This document shows positions 25,438 to 39,126 of a stretch of 64,000 nucleotides of DNA, in pieces; positions within the stretch are counted from its first letter, which is position 1, and every line of letters starts with the position of its first letter. This stretch comes from Candidatus Manganitrophus noduliformans (lineage in GTDB: Bacteria > Nitrospirota > Nitrospiria > SBBL01 > Manganitrophaceae): positions 868,001-932,000 of the forward strand of contig NZ_VTOW01000001.1 of NCBI RefSeq assembly GCF_012184425.1, in the 5' to 3' direction. Under the pieces are notes generated by a model. That model was given only the letters and a program-made list of their open reading frames with translations. It searched no databases and had not been told where the DNA came from. A program made the position numbers and the translations under genes.

Positions 25438-27051
25438 ATGAAAAATATTAAAAAAACAGGGATCGGCATCAAGGGCGTTTTCCTGATCGTCTTCATTGCG
25501 GGGATTGCGCTCCGGGCCTTACAGATCACTTACTATCAGGCGATGAGCGTCACGGAGACGGTCGAAGAAACCGCCGACATGTCCGGAATGGAAGGGATGA
25601 GAATGAGGGTGGATGAAACGGGTCAGGCGACGGCGATGCTGACATCGGAGAAAAAAGAGCGGATCGGGGTGAAAGTGGCCGAGGTTCAGGAAAAAGAGAT
25701 CGAGAAGGTGATCCGGGCCGCCGGACGGGTGGCGTATGACGAACGAAAGCTCGCCCGAATCAACTTGAGGGTCGACGGTTGGATTCAGGATCTCTTCGTC
25801 AATTTTACCGGCCAGGAAGTGAGGAAAGGAGAGCCGCTTCTGACCCTCTACTCACCCAATCTTCTCTCCACCCAGCAGGAGTACCTGCTGGCCCTGCGTG
25901 GACAGGAAAAGTTGGGGGCCAGTCCGATCGCCGAGGTGCGGGAGACCGGAAGCACGCTTCTCGCCTCGGCGCGAAGAAGACTGCTTCTCTTCGGCATTAC
26001 CGAAGAGCAGATTCAAGCGCTGGAGGAGCGGGGGAAGCCGCAGACGGCGATCACAATCACCTCCCCGATCAACGGCGTCGTCACCCGTCGAGAAGGGACC
26101 CAAGGGATGCGGATCACGCCGGAGGAGACCCTCTATGAAATCGCCGACCTCTCGACCGTCTGGGTAATCGCAGAAGTCTACGAATCGGATCTTTCGTATG
26201 TCAAAGAGGGACAGGAGGCCGCCGTCACCGTGGACGCCTATCCCGCCGAGACCTTTCACGGAAAGGTCGCCTATGTCGATCCCTTCCTCAATCCTCAGAC
26301 CCGGACCGTCCGGGTGCGGCTGGCGCTTCCCAATCCGGGTCGTCGGCTCAAACCGGAGATGTTCGCTGAGGTCGAACTGAAATCCCGCCTCGGGAGGGGA
26401 CTCCTGGTTCCGGAGTCGGCTCTCCTCGACTCGGGCCTGCGACAGATCGTCTTCATCGATCGGGGGATGCAGATGTATGTGCCGAAGGAGGTCAAGGCGC
26501 GCCGGATCGATGGGGCCTACCTCATCCAGGAGGGATTGAACCCCGGCGAGCGGATCGTCACCTCGGCCAACTTTCTGATCGACTCGGAGAGCAAGCTGAT
26601 GGCCTCGGCCAATATGATGGGGGCGCTCGGGATGGCCGGCATCAAAATGGAGCAGGCCCGGATGGGCGAGATGGAGATGAACATGGAAGGGATGGAAGGA
26701 GAAAAAGCGCCCGCAGGACCTCAGACCAGAAAGGCAGGCGGTCTCACCCTGACCTTATCGACCGAGCCCGCCTCTCCAAAGGAGGGGGAGAGCCTCCTCC
26801 GTTTGAAGATTGTCGACGCTTCGGGAAAGCCGGTGGAGAATGCGAAGGTCACCTTTGTCTACACGATGCCGATGCCGGGAATGAAGGTGGCGAGAAGGAC
26901 AGCCTCGTTTAAGGAGGGTCACTATGAATCGAAGGTCAACTTTGGGATGGCCGGGATCTGGGAGGTCACCGCGTTGATCAGCCAGCCGGGAAAACCGGAG
27001 GTTCAGGAAAAGTTCATCCTGGAGGTCGGCAGCGACATGGAAGGAATGTAA
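25438..27051 (+). CDS. RND efflux periplasmic adaptor (CusB-like) with C-terminal YtkA/FixH-like domain
   Basis: 537 residues from ATG at 25438 behind GAGGAG. An N-terminal membrane anchor (about 10-30) is followed by a methionine-rich stretch MSGMEGMRM (48-56), the metal-capturing feature of CusB. The usual HlyD-type lipoyl, hairpin and barrel parts fill about 75-390 (for example RVDGWIQDLFVNFTG, TSPINGVVTRREG, TVWVIAEVYESDL). A second Met-rich linker (MEQARMGEMEMNMEGMEG) at about 405-422 leads to a beta-sandwich of about 95 residues that resembles YtkA/FixH-like domains (VENAKVTFVYTMPMPGM). Such a C-terminal domain is not part of E. coli CusB and may bind copper. It joins the pump to the outer-membrane duct. 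Confidence 0.9.
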   Translation: MKNIKKTGIGIKGVFLIVFIAGIALRALQITYYQAMSVTETVEETADMSGMEGMRMRVDETGQATAMLTSEKKERIGVKVAEVQEKEIEKVIRAAGRVAYDERKLARINLRVDGWIQDLFVNFTGQEVRKGEPLLTLYSPNLLSTQQEYLLALRGQEKLGASPIAEVRETGSTLLASARRRLLLFGITEEQIQALEERGKPQTAITITSPINGVVTRREGTQGMRITPEETLYEIADLSTVWVIAEVYESDLSYVKEGQEAAVTVDAYPAETFHGKVAYVDPFLNPQTRTVRVRLALPNPGRRLKPEMFAEVELKSRLGRGLLVPESALLDSGLRQIVFIDRGMQMYVPKEVKARRIDGAYLIQEGLNPGERIVTSANFLIDSESKLMASANMMGALGMAGIKMEQARMGEMEMNMEGMEGEKAPAGPQTRKAGGLTLTLSTEPASPKEGESLLRLKIVDASGKPVENAKVTFVYTMPMPGMKVARRTASFKEGHYESKVNFGMAGIWEVTALISQPGKPEVQEKFILEVGSDMEGM

Positions 27052-27118
27052 ATGAATGTAATGGAGGGTAGGGGGGGGTAAACCTGCCCTATAGGCTATT
27101 CCAACCCGAGAGACAACG

Positions 27119-30100
27119 ATGCTTGCAAAAATCATCGAATACAGCGCAAAGAATAAATTCCTCGTCTTATTAATGATCTTCTTTCTCTCGGCCTGGGGGA
27201 TCTGGGCAATGCGAAAGGTTCCGCTCGATGCGATTCCCGATCTCTCCGATGTTCAGGTGATCATCTATACTGAATGGCCCGGACGAAGCCCCGATCTGGT
27301 CGAAGACCAGATCACCTATCCGGTGGTCACCTCCATGATCGCCGCCCCAAAGGTCAAAGATGTCCGGGGACAGTCGATGCTCGGTTTTTCGTTCGTCTAC
27401 GTTATTTTCGAGGACGACACCGATCTGTACTGGGCGCGAAGCCGAGTGCTGGAGTATCTGCAGGGGGTCGCCGACAAGCTCCCGGAGGGGGTCACGCCGA
27501 GGCTCGGTCCCGATGCCACCGGCGTCGGCTGGGTCTATCAATATGCCCTGATCGACGAGACCGGCCGGCACGATCTCGCCGACCTCCGATCCTTTCAGGA
27601 CTGGACCCTTCGCTATTGGCTTCAGTCGGTGCCGGGCGTGGCCGAAATCGCGTCGATCGGCGGTTTCGTGAAGCAATACCAGGTGAACATCGACCCAAAC
27701 AAGCTGTCGGCCTACAATCTCTCCCTTCGCGAGGTGACCGAAAAGATCCGGATGAGCAACGACGATGTGGGAGGACGGGTCATCGAGCAGGCGGGCCGGG
27801 AGTATATGGTCCGCGGCCGAGGATACATTCAGTCTCTGGACGACCTCCGAAGCGTTGTGTTGGGGACCAACCCGCAAGGAACCCCCATTCGTGTGTCCGA
27901 TGTGGCGCGGGTGAGCTTCGGCCCCGACATCCGCAGAGGGGTGGTCGAATTGAATGGAAAAGGAGAGGCGGTCGGCGGAATCGTCGTGATGCGCTACGGC
28001 GCCAATGCCCTGGAGGTGATCGAAGGGGTCAAGGCGAAGCTCCGCGAGATCGAACCGTCCCTGCCGGAGGGGATGAAAATTATCCCGACGTATGACCGCT
28101 CGGAGCTGATCCGTGCTTCGATCGATACATTGAAAGAGGAATTGATCAAGCTGGCCGCTGTCGTCAGCGTGGTGACGGCGGTCTTCCTGTTTCACCTTCC
28201 TAGCGCCTTTGTCGCAATCATCACCCTGCCGGTGGCGATCCTGATCTCTTTTATTTTGATGTATTACCTCGGGATCACCTCCAACATCATGTCGCTCGGA
28301 GGGATCGCCATCGCCATTGGGGCAATGGTCGACTCCTCGATCGTAATGGTCGAGAATGCCCATAAGAGGCTGGAGCGGTGGGAAGCCGAGGGAAGCGTCG
28401 GAAGCCGGAACGAGGTGATCGTCTCCGCGGCCAAAGAGGTCGGGCCGGCGCTTTTCTTCGCCCTCCTGATCATCTCCGTCGCTTTTCTTCCGATCTTTGT
28501 CCTGCAGGGGCAGGAAGGGAGGCTCTTCAGCCCGCTCGCCTATACCAAGATCTTCGCCATGCTCTTTGCCGCGTTCCTGGCGATCACCCTCACCCCGGCA
28601 TTGATGGTTCTGTTCGTTCGGGGAAAGATCCGGCCGGAGGCGCAAAATCCGATCAGCCGCTTTTTAATTGCGGTTTACGATCCGGCTCTCCGGTCGGCCC
28701 TCCGATGGCCGAAGACGATGCTGGCGCTGACGGTATTGCTTCTTCTCTCCACGATTCCGATCTTTCTAAAATTAGGGTCTGAATTTATGCCCCCTTTGAA
28801 TGAAGGATCGATTCTCTATATGCCGACGACCCTCCCCGGGATTTCGATCACCGAGGCGACGCGGATCTTGAGCCTTCAGGATCGGATGCTCAAAGAGATC
28901 CCGGAAGTGGAGCGCGTCTTCGGCAAGATCGGCCAGGCGCAGACCCCGACCGACCCCGCGCCGCTGTCGATGACGGAGACCACCGTCACCTTAAAGCCGA
29001 AAGAGCAGTGGCGGCCCGGCATGACCTGGGAGAAGCTGATTGACGAGATGGACAAAAAACTTCAGTTCCCCGGGATGCCGAACATCTGGTGGATGCCGAT
29101 CCAGACGAGGACCGAGATGTTGGCGACCGGGGTCCGGAGCAGCGTCGGCGTCAAGATCCTCGGATCCGATTTAAACGAGATCGAAGAGATCGGTCTGCAG
29201 ATCGAGGGGATCATGGGAACGGTCCCCGGAACCCGCTCCGCCTTCTTCGAACGGGTCACCGGCGGATATTACCTCGATTTTAAAATCGATCGCCGGCAGG
29301 CGGCCCGATATGGGCTGACTGTGGAAGAGATCGAAGAGGTGATCGAATCGGCCGTCGGCGGAAAAAACATCTCGCAGGTGATCGCAGGCCGCGCGCGTTA
29401 TCCGATCAATGTCCGCTATTCCAGAGAATACCGGGATGATCTGGAGAAGCTCAAGCGGGTCTTCGTCGCCGCGCCATCTGGCGCGCAGATCCCGCTGGCG
29501 CAGGTGGCCGAGATCGGGTATACGGAAGGGCCGCCGATGATCAAGAATGAAAACGGGATGCTCTCCGGCACTGTCTTTGTCGATGTGGCGGGGAGGGACC
29601 TCGGCGGTTTTGTTCAAGAGGCCAAAAAGGTCGTCTCGGAAAAGGTAAAGATGCCGCCGGGATATGCCCTGGTCTGGGCCGGACAGTACGAGTACCTGGA
29701 GCGGGCCAAGGCGCAGTTGATGTATGTCGTGCCGCTGACCCTCCTCATTGTTTTTTTGCTCCTCTATTTTCACTTCAAGTCGGTCCAAAAGAGCCTGATC
29801 ATCTTCCTGGCGATCCCCTTCTCATTGATCGGCGCCACCTGGATCGTCTATCTGCTCGGATACAACATGAGCGTCGCGGTCTGGGTCGGGATCATCGCGC
29901 TCGCGGGGGTCGATGCCGAGACCGGCGTGGTGATGGTCCTCTATCTGGATGAGGCTTTTGACCGAAGAAGAAAGGAGGGGAAGATGACAACCCTCTCGGA
30001 TCTTTATGCAGCTGTCATGGACGGGGCGGTTCAGCGGGTCCGCCCGAAGCTGATGACGATCTCCACCACGATCGCAGGTTTGGTTCCGATCCTCTGGAGC

Positions 30101-30292
30101 ACCGGCACCGGTGCCGATGTGATGAAGCGGATCGCCGCCCCGATGGTCGGGGGGATGGTCAGCGCCGCGATCCTGGAGCTTCTGGTGTTGCCGGTGATTT
30201 ATCTCCTCTGGAGAAAACCGGGGCTCGGAAGAGAGCGCAGAGAGCGACCCGAGGAGAGTTCGGTCATATTATCGGGAACCGTCAAAGAGTGA
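27119..30292 (+). CDS. Heavy-metal RND efflux pump (CusA-like)
   Basis: 1057 residues with the usual 12 membrane helices in two halves and two large periplasmic loops. The intramembrane proton-relay segment reads GAMVDSSIVMVENAHKRLE, the form seen in monovalent-metal (Cu+/Ag+) HME pumps. EMLATGVRSSVGVKILG corresponds to the CusA segment that supplies a metal-binding methionine, and the sequence around WWMPIQTRTEM matches the same region. The ATG at 27119 lacks a strong ribosome site (GAGAGAC about 8 bases upstream). It follows the adaptor by 67 bases and converges on the minus-strand membrane gene. Cu+/Ag+ export from the periplasm is the likely job; substrate is inferred from motif class. 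Confidence 0.94.
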   Translation: MLAKIIEYSAKNKFLVLLMIFFLSAWGIWAMRKVPLDAIPDLSDVQVIIYTEWPGRSPDLVEDQITYPVVTSMIAAPKVKDVRGQSMLGFSFVYVIFEDDTDLYWARSRVLEYLQGVADKLPEGVTPRLGPDATGVGWVYQYALIDETGRHDLADLRSFQDWTLRYWLQSVPGVAEIASIGGFVKQYQVNIDPNKLSAYNLSLREVTEKIRMSNDDVGGRVIEQAGREYMVRGRGYIQSLDDLRSVVLGTNPQGTPIRVSDVARVSFGPDIRRGVVELNGKGEAVGGIVVMRYGANALEVIEGVKAKLREIEPSLPEGMKIIPTYDRSELIRASIDTLKEELIKLAAVVSVVTAVFLFHLPSAFVAIITLPVAILISFILMYYLGITSNIMSLGGIAIAIGAMVDSSIVMVENAHKRLERWEAEGSVGSRNEVIVSAAKEVGPALFFALLIISVAFLPIFVLQGQEGRLFSPLAYTKIFAMLFAAFLAITLTPALMVLFVRGKIRPEAQNPISRFLIAVYDPALRSALRWPKTMLALTVLLLLSTIPIFLKLGSEFMPPLNEGSILYMPTTLPGISITEATRILSLQDRMLKEIPEVERVFGKIGQAQTPTDPAPLSMTETTVTLKPKEQWRPGMTWEKLIDEMDKKLQFPGMPNIWWMPIQTRTEMLATGVRSSVGVKILGSDLNEIEEIGLQIEGIMGTVPGTRSAFFERVTGGYYLDFKIDRRQAARYGLTVEEIEEVIESAVGGKNISQVIAGRARYPINVRYSREYRDDLEKLKRVFVAAPSGAQIPLAQVAEIGYTEGPPMIKNENGMLSGTVFVDVAGRDLGGFVQEAKKVVSEKVKMPPGYALVWAGQYEYLERAKAQLMYVVPLTLLIVFLLLYFHFKSVQKSLIIFLAIPFSLIGATWIVYLLGYNMSVAVWVGIIALAGVDAETGVVMVLYLDEAFDRRRKEGKMTTLSDLYAAVMDGAVQRVRPKLMTISTTIAGLVPILWSTGTGADVMKRIAAPMVGGMVSAAILELLVLPVIYLLWRKPGLGRERRERPEESSVILSGTVKE

Positions 30293-30336
30293 TCGGAGAT
30301 TTTACTCAAGAGCCTCCAGGATGCGCGGCCTCTATG

Positions 30337-30837
30337 CTAGGCATAGGCCTGGCGCCGCCGCGCCGCCCGCTCCTCCTCCGTCGGTTTTCCGAAGGAAAAC
30401 TTCGACAACGCCCAGAGAAAGAGGGCGAAGAGAAAGTGGGGGACGGCCGAGGCCGCGATCAACATCGGGCCGATCTTGAGGCCGAGGAACCCCCACCCGA
30501 CGAACGGGAAAAAGAAGAAGAGGACCGACGCCCAGAGAATCAACGCCACGAGCAGGGCGTTGCCGAAGGTGAGCCGATCCCGGAAGAGCGCAACATAAAC
30601 CATCGACCAGAGGGTGACCCATGCGATGTGGAAGAGAAGGCCGATCGGAAGGGGAAGCGGCCGGTTGAGGAGGGTCTCGGCGAAAGCCAGGCCGAGCGGT
30701 TCCGGCAGCGGCGAAACGCCGGCTCGAAAGAGCGGAACCATGATCGCCGATAACAGAACGGCATTGATCACGCCGATTCCGGCCCCTTTGAGCAGGTCCC
30801 ATGTCGAGACGTTGTTGATGCCCTCTCGAATAGACAT
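30337..30837 (-). CDS. Hypothetical membrane protein with four or so helices
   Basis: 166 residues, mostly hydrophobic, with likely membrane helices at about 17-38, 60-85, 92-112 and 122-145, then a charged basic tail (EEERAARRRQAYA). No family was recognised. ATG at 30837 is preceded by AAGGGGATCA. It is the last gene on the minus strand before the convergent end of the Cus-like operon, and is separated from the CDF-like gene by 163 bases, so it may or may not belong to the Czc-like transcript. Confidence 0.62.
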   Translation of the reverse strand: MSIREGINNVSTWDLLKGAGIGVINAVLLSAIMVPLFRAGVSPLPEPLGLAFAETLLNRPLPLPIGLLFHIAWVTLWSMVYVALFRDRLTFGNALLVALILWASVLFFFFPFVGWGFLGLKIGPMLIAASAVPHFLFALFLWALSKFSFGKPTEEERAARRRQAYA

Positions 30838-31000
30838 TGATCCCCTTCATAGCAAAAGTATCCGCGTCTCTTATCTCTAATCTATCGCCTGAATTCGGAC
30901 GTGTCTATTCCTCACAGGGACTAATCCGTCTGAAAGAGTTCACAGGAACCTTGAAGGCGTTTGAAATCCAGAAACGGTTTTCCTCCCATTCAGATTGGTT

Positions 31001-31609
31001 TCAACAGCATAATTTTTCTTCTCTCAAGGCCTCATAGCCCTCTCGAACCACAAAGAGGACGATCACCAAGCCGGCGATCGGATCGGCCCACCAGAGTCCA
31101 TAGAGATAGTTGAGCCCCAACCCGATCAGCAACGCGACCGATAAGAAAACGCAGGCGAGCGTCTGTTTGGAGTCGGCGACCGCGCTGCGGCTGCCGAGCG
31201 CCTTGCCGGTTTTGTACTTGAGATAAAAGAGGATCGGCATCATGACGATCGACAAGAGGGCGATGATCAGGCCTGGAAAACTCGGATCAGGCGCCTCACG
31301 GCGGACCAATTTCTCAATCGACTCATACGTCACATACGCGCCGAGGATCAGGAACGAACAGCCGACTAGCCGAACAGCCTTTGCTTCGCGCCGCTCCTGT
31401 TCTTCCGGGCTGAGCGTCTGATGGTTGCTGAACCGCCAAATCATGACCGCCCCGGACAAAGACTCTACAAAGCTGTCGAGGCCGAACCCCACCAGGGCGA
31501 CGCTTCCGGCAAGAAGCCCGGCTGCGATCGAGACGATTCCTTCGATCAGGTTATATCCCACCGTAAAATAGGACAGCCGCAACGCTCTCTGCTGAAGTGT
31601 TGAATCCAT
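31001..31609 (-). CDS. CDF-like cation transporter (cation efflux superfamily)
   Basis: 202 residues from ATG at 31609, with AGGGATGAAAG upstream; the longer frame to 31714 overlaps the ZIP gene and begins with non-family sequence. About five to six membrane helices. The cation diffusion facilitator metal site in helix 2 appears as GFGLDSFVES (41-50), with D45 and E49 where canonical CDF proteins have H/D-x-x-x-D, and ADSKQT near 146-151 for helix 5. No C-terminal cytoplasmic metal-sensing domain is present, as in the short bacterial and TMEM163-like branch. It probably moves Zn2+, Mn2+ or Fe2+ across the inner membrane; the ion is not determined. Confidence 0.82.
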   Translation of the reverse strand: MDSTLQQRALRLSYFTVGYNLIEGIVSIAAGLLAGSVALVGFGLDSFVESLSGAVMIWRFSNHQTLSPEEQERREAKAVRLVGCSFLILGAYVTYESIEKLVRREAPDPSFPGLIIALLSIVMMPILFYLKYKTGKALGSRSAVADSKQTLACVFLSVALLIGLGLNYLYGLWWADPIAGLVIVLFVVREGYEALREEKLCC

Positions 31610-31676
31610 TCTTTCATCCCTTTCTCTTTTCCTTTGTTGGTCCACTCTCCCGGCGTGGCGCTTAAACCAGGTGCCT

Positions 31677-32411
31677 TTAATCGAGATAGACGGAGAGGAA
31701 GGTAAAGAGCGCAAAACCGATGATAAAGGCGAAGGTCGCCTGCTTCGTCTCCTTTCCCTGATGCGCCTGGGGGACGATCTCCTCGACCGTCACCGTGGTC
31801 AACATCCCCGCCGTAAACGCCAGCAGCGCCAGCTTCACCACTTCCGGCCGGCCGCGCACCCCAAAGTAGCCGATCGTGGTGCCGAGGAAAATCGGCAGGG
31901 CAAAGGCGGCGGCGGCCAAAAGGCGGGTCCGCCTCGGAACGCCCCGTGCTTTGAATGCGGCGATGGTCGCGAATCCCTCGGGGATGTCGGCCGGCACCTG
32001 GCCCAGTGCCAGGAGCAGTCCCAAACCGAAGCTCAGGGTGGAGCCTGCGCCGATCATGATCCCGTCGCTGAAGAGATCGACCGAGACGCCGAAGAAGATC
32101 ATCCAGGGACCCGCTTGGCCTTTTTCACCGCCGTAGCGGCTGCCGACGACATCGAGCAGTGCATCGACGACCATGAAGAGACCTCCCCCGGCGAGAAAAG
32201 CCAGAATGATGATCCAGGGCGCCGCCGCCTTTAACGCCTGAGGCATCAGCTCCACCGCCACGACGGCGAGGACGACGCCGGCCGCCCCATGCAAGGCGAT
32301 GCTGAGCGTCCGCTGAGAGGTCCGGAAGAACTCGGCGAGCAGCCCCCCCAAGAAATTGCCGAGCGCGGGGAGGGCGGCCAAGGCGAGCGTAATCAGATAG
32401 TCATTCATCAT
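31677..32411 (-). CDS. ZIP-family metal transporter
   Basis: 244 residues with eight membrane helices. ZIP signature residues are seen in SVDLFSDGIMIGAG (helix 4, D/S-D-G in place of H-N-x-x-D) and PADIPEGFATIAAF (helix 5, P-E-G), with a third polar helix VTVEEIVPQAH. ZIP proteins usually let Zn2+, Fe2+ or Mn2+ into the cytoplasm. Here it lies 28 bases after the Czc-like pump gene and 67 bases before the CDF-like gene, so importer and exporter would be made together, possibly to tune the periplasmic-cytoplasmic balance of one metal. Confidence 0.86.
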   Translation of the reverse strand: MMNDYLITLALAALPALGNFLGGLLAEFFRTSQRTLSIALHGAAGVVLAVVAVELMPQALKAAAPWIIILAFLAGGGLFMVVDALLDVVGSRYGGEKGQAGPWMIFFGVSVDLFSDGIMIGAGSTLSFGLGLLLALGQVPADIPEGFATIAAFKARGVPRRTRLLAAAAFALPIFLGTTIGYFGVRGRPEVVKLALLAFTAGMLTTVTVEEIVPQAHQGKETKQATFAFIIGFALFTFLSVYLD

Positions 32412-32439
32412 AACATTCCTTCAGATAACTAATCGCTCT

Positions 32440-37198
<4,759 letters not shown>

Positions 37199-37202
<4 letters not shown>

Positions 37203-38581
37203 TTGAGGACTCCGTTGTTTTGACCGGTCTCTTTTTGAAGGGGGCTGTTTTCGACGCTATCCAGCGGCGCCCCGATCAACCGTTCGACTTCGGCCGCCGC
37301 CTGGTGGTAGTCGGCCAGCGCGCGCAGATGTTGCGCGCGGGCGCTGAAGAAGGTCCGCTGCGCATCGAGCACATCCAGCAGGCCGAACTTGCCGAGCCGA
37401 TATCCTTCGTTCGCCGCCTCGAAGGCGCTCTCTGCGCCGGGAAGCAGATGATCCCGAAGGGCCTGCGCCTCGCTGTGCGCACGAGAGAGGGCCCCGTAGG
37501 CTTCGCTCAATGCGGTGGCGACGCGGACTTCGGCGGCCCGGCGCTCCTGTTTCGCCCGCTGCAGTCGATGTTGCGCTTCCTGAATGGCGCCTTGATTTCG
37601 ATCGAAGATCGGCAGCGGGATCGTTACACCGACGACAAACGCGGTCTCCTCTGTTTCGTCGAATCGCCGAACGCCGCCGCTGAGGGTGATGTCCGGAAGC
37701 GTTCGGGATCTTTCCAGATCGATGACCGCCCGGCGCTGAGAAATTTCCGTCGCCCAACGGGCGAGGTCCGGATTTTGGGAGAGGCGTTGAGCCAGTTGCT
37801 CCACCGGAGGAATCGCAGGGAGAGAACCGAGGTTCCCCTCCACCTTTTCAAATTGAGGGATCGTGCTTCCCCAGGCGGCGGCCAGGCGCTTACGTGAGAG
37901 ATCCAGACTTCGTCCGGCCCGCTCCAGCTCGATTTTGGCGGAAGAAAGCCCTACGTTCGCCCGGGTCTCTTCAATCGGGGAGACCTTCCCCGCGCGCACC
38001 CTTTCCGAAACCACCCGCGCCACCTCTTCCGCAAGGCGCCCGCGCTCTTCGGCGAGGGTGATGTTTTGCTGGTCGCTCAACACTTCGATAAAGGTTTGCG
38101 ACACCCGCGTCAAAACATCGATCCGTTTGGTTTCATAATCCCACCCCGCCAGGTCGCGATTCAGGGAGGCCGCCTCGATTCTTGCAGCGCGTTTTCCACC
38201 CGTTTCAATCAGCCGGCTGAGCCGGAGGGTCGTTTCGGTTCCAACGCCGATATCTTCCATCTCGGCCCCGAGATGCGGATTGGGGAGCCGCCCCGCCTGA
38301 AGGGCGGCCGCCTCCCGCGCGCGGATCTCCGAGGAGAAGGCCGACAGCTCCGGATTTTTCATCAGGGCCAGCGCGAGGGCCTGCCGTAGGGTCAACGTAT
38401 CGGCCGGTTCCTCAATGGCCGACGGTTCCGGTCCCGTCGTCGGCTCGGCGTGGGCGCGGAATGTGGGAAGGTCGCTTCCAAGGGGACGAGGCGCCGGAAA
38501 GGTCCGATCCGGGCGGGAAGCGGCGCATCCGATCAGTCCGAACACCAGCATCCCCCAAAAGAGGGCCGTCTTTCGGTTCAT
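37199..38581 (-). CDS. TolC-family outer-membrane lipoprotein (CzcC-like)
   Basis: 460 residues from ATG at 38581, behind GGAGAAA. The signal peptide ends LIGC with the lipobox cysteine at residue 19, so it is probably anchored as a lipoprotein in the outer membrane. Two outer-membrane-efflux repeats follow (about 70-250 and 270-450), with LRQALALALMKNPELSAF and EGYRLGKFGLLDVLDAQRTFF as hallmarks. Exit duct for the Czc-like pump. The upstream gap to the small cysteine-rich gene (137 bases) contains a 30-bp palindrome, which looks like a later insertion. Confidence 0.93.
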
Positions 38582-38644
38582 AAAATTTCTCCGCAAATAT
38601 GTTTTACGGCCCGGTTGCGTCGCATTGACCACACATCGGGGCGT

Positions 38645-38674
38645 TGTAGGGGCGTATTGCAATACGCCCCTACA
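38645..38674. repeat. 30-bp perfect palindrome (REP-like)
   Basis: TGTAGGGGCGTATTG followed directly by its exact complement, between the two first genes of the Czc-like operon. Its ends and core are shared by the palindromes at 41308-41323, 62394-62421 and by the ends of the element at 63509-63586. No U-tract follows on the minus strand, so it is a repeat more than a terminator. Confidence 0.75.
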
Positions 38675-38718
38675 GGGTAAAAAAATGAAAAGAAGCGATT
38701 ATTCTATCGGATTGGATT

Positions 38719-39057
38719 CTAAAGACGGAGGATGGGCGGTCTGAGGAGACCGTCGATCGGCGGCGCTTTGGCGAATTCCTTGAACGTTGAAAGGAGGGGT
38801 TGGTTGGCGATCGATCTTTCAAAGCCGATCTCCATTGCCGGCCGGAAGGAAAAGTGACAAAGACAGTGGCAGTCGGCCGTCTCCACATCGGAGGAACGGG
38901 AGGAGTCCGCAGAACCTTCCGAGAGGGAGAAGGGGCCGGAAGGCGAGACGCTTTCCAACCGCCACTCTGCAGCGCAAGGATCGTAGACCGTCCCGATCGA
39001 GAAGATGATCAGGAGGAGGGTCGTTAAAAGAATGAGATGTTTTCCTGGGCGGCGCAT
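38719..39057 (-). CDS. Small exported protein with CxCxxCH-type cysteines heading the Czc-like operon
   Basis: 112 residues from ATG at 39057; the TTG four codons upstream is less likely. Signal peptide about 1-29 (RRPGKHLILLTTLLLIIF core) ending near CAA. The mature part contains DCHCLCHFSF at about 62-71, i.e. C-x-C-x-x... with two histidines, an obvious candidate for Zn2+, Co2+ or Cd2+ binding. No known domain. A promoter with 17-base spacing lies directly upstream, so this is the first gene of the czcC-czcB-czcA run. It parallels the cysteine-rich leader protein of the other metal operon, though the two share no evident sequence similarity. Confidence 0.68.
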   Translation of the reverse strand: MRRPGKHLILLTTLLLIIFSIGTVYDPCAAEWRLESVSPSGPFSLSEGSADSSRSSDVETADCHCLCHFSFRPAMEIGFERSIANQPLLSTFKEFAKAPPIDGLLRPPILRL

Positions 39058-39085
39058 GCTTGCTCTCAAGAAGGCTGACAGGGCT

Positions 39086-39114
39086 TATATACCACAGCCG
39101 CCCGGAAATGACAA
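39086..39114 (-). promoter_or_regulatory. Sigma-70-type promoter of the Czc-like operon
   Basis: Minus strand -35 TTGTCA (39114-39109), 17-base spacer, -10 TATATA (39091-39086). Transcription would start about 22 bases before the ATG at 39057. This supports the small cysteine-rich gene as the operon head. Confidence 0.6.
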
Positions 39115-39126
39115 TCGTCGAGGCCG

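Noticed and set aside
31610-31714. Extension of the CDF-like gene into the ZIP gene
   Set aside because: The added residues are basic and unlike the family, and a normal ATG with a ribosome site lies at 31609.
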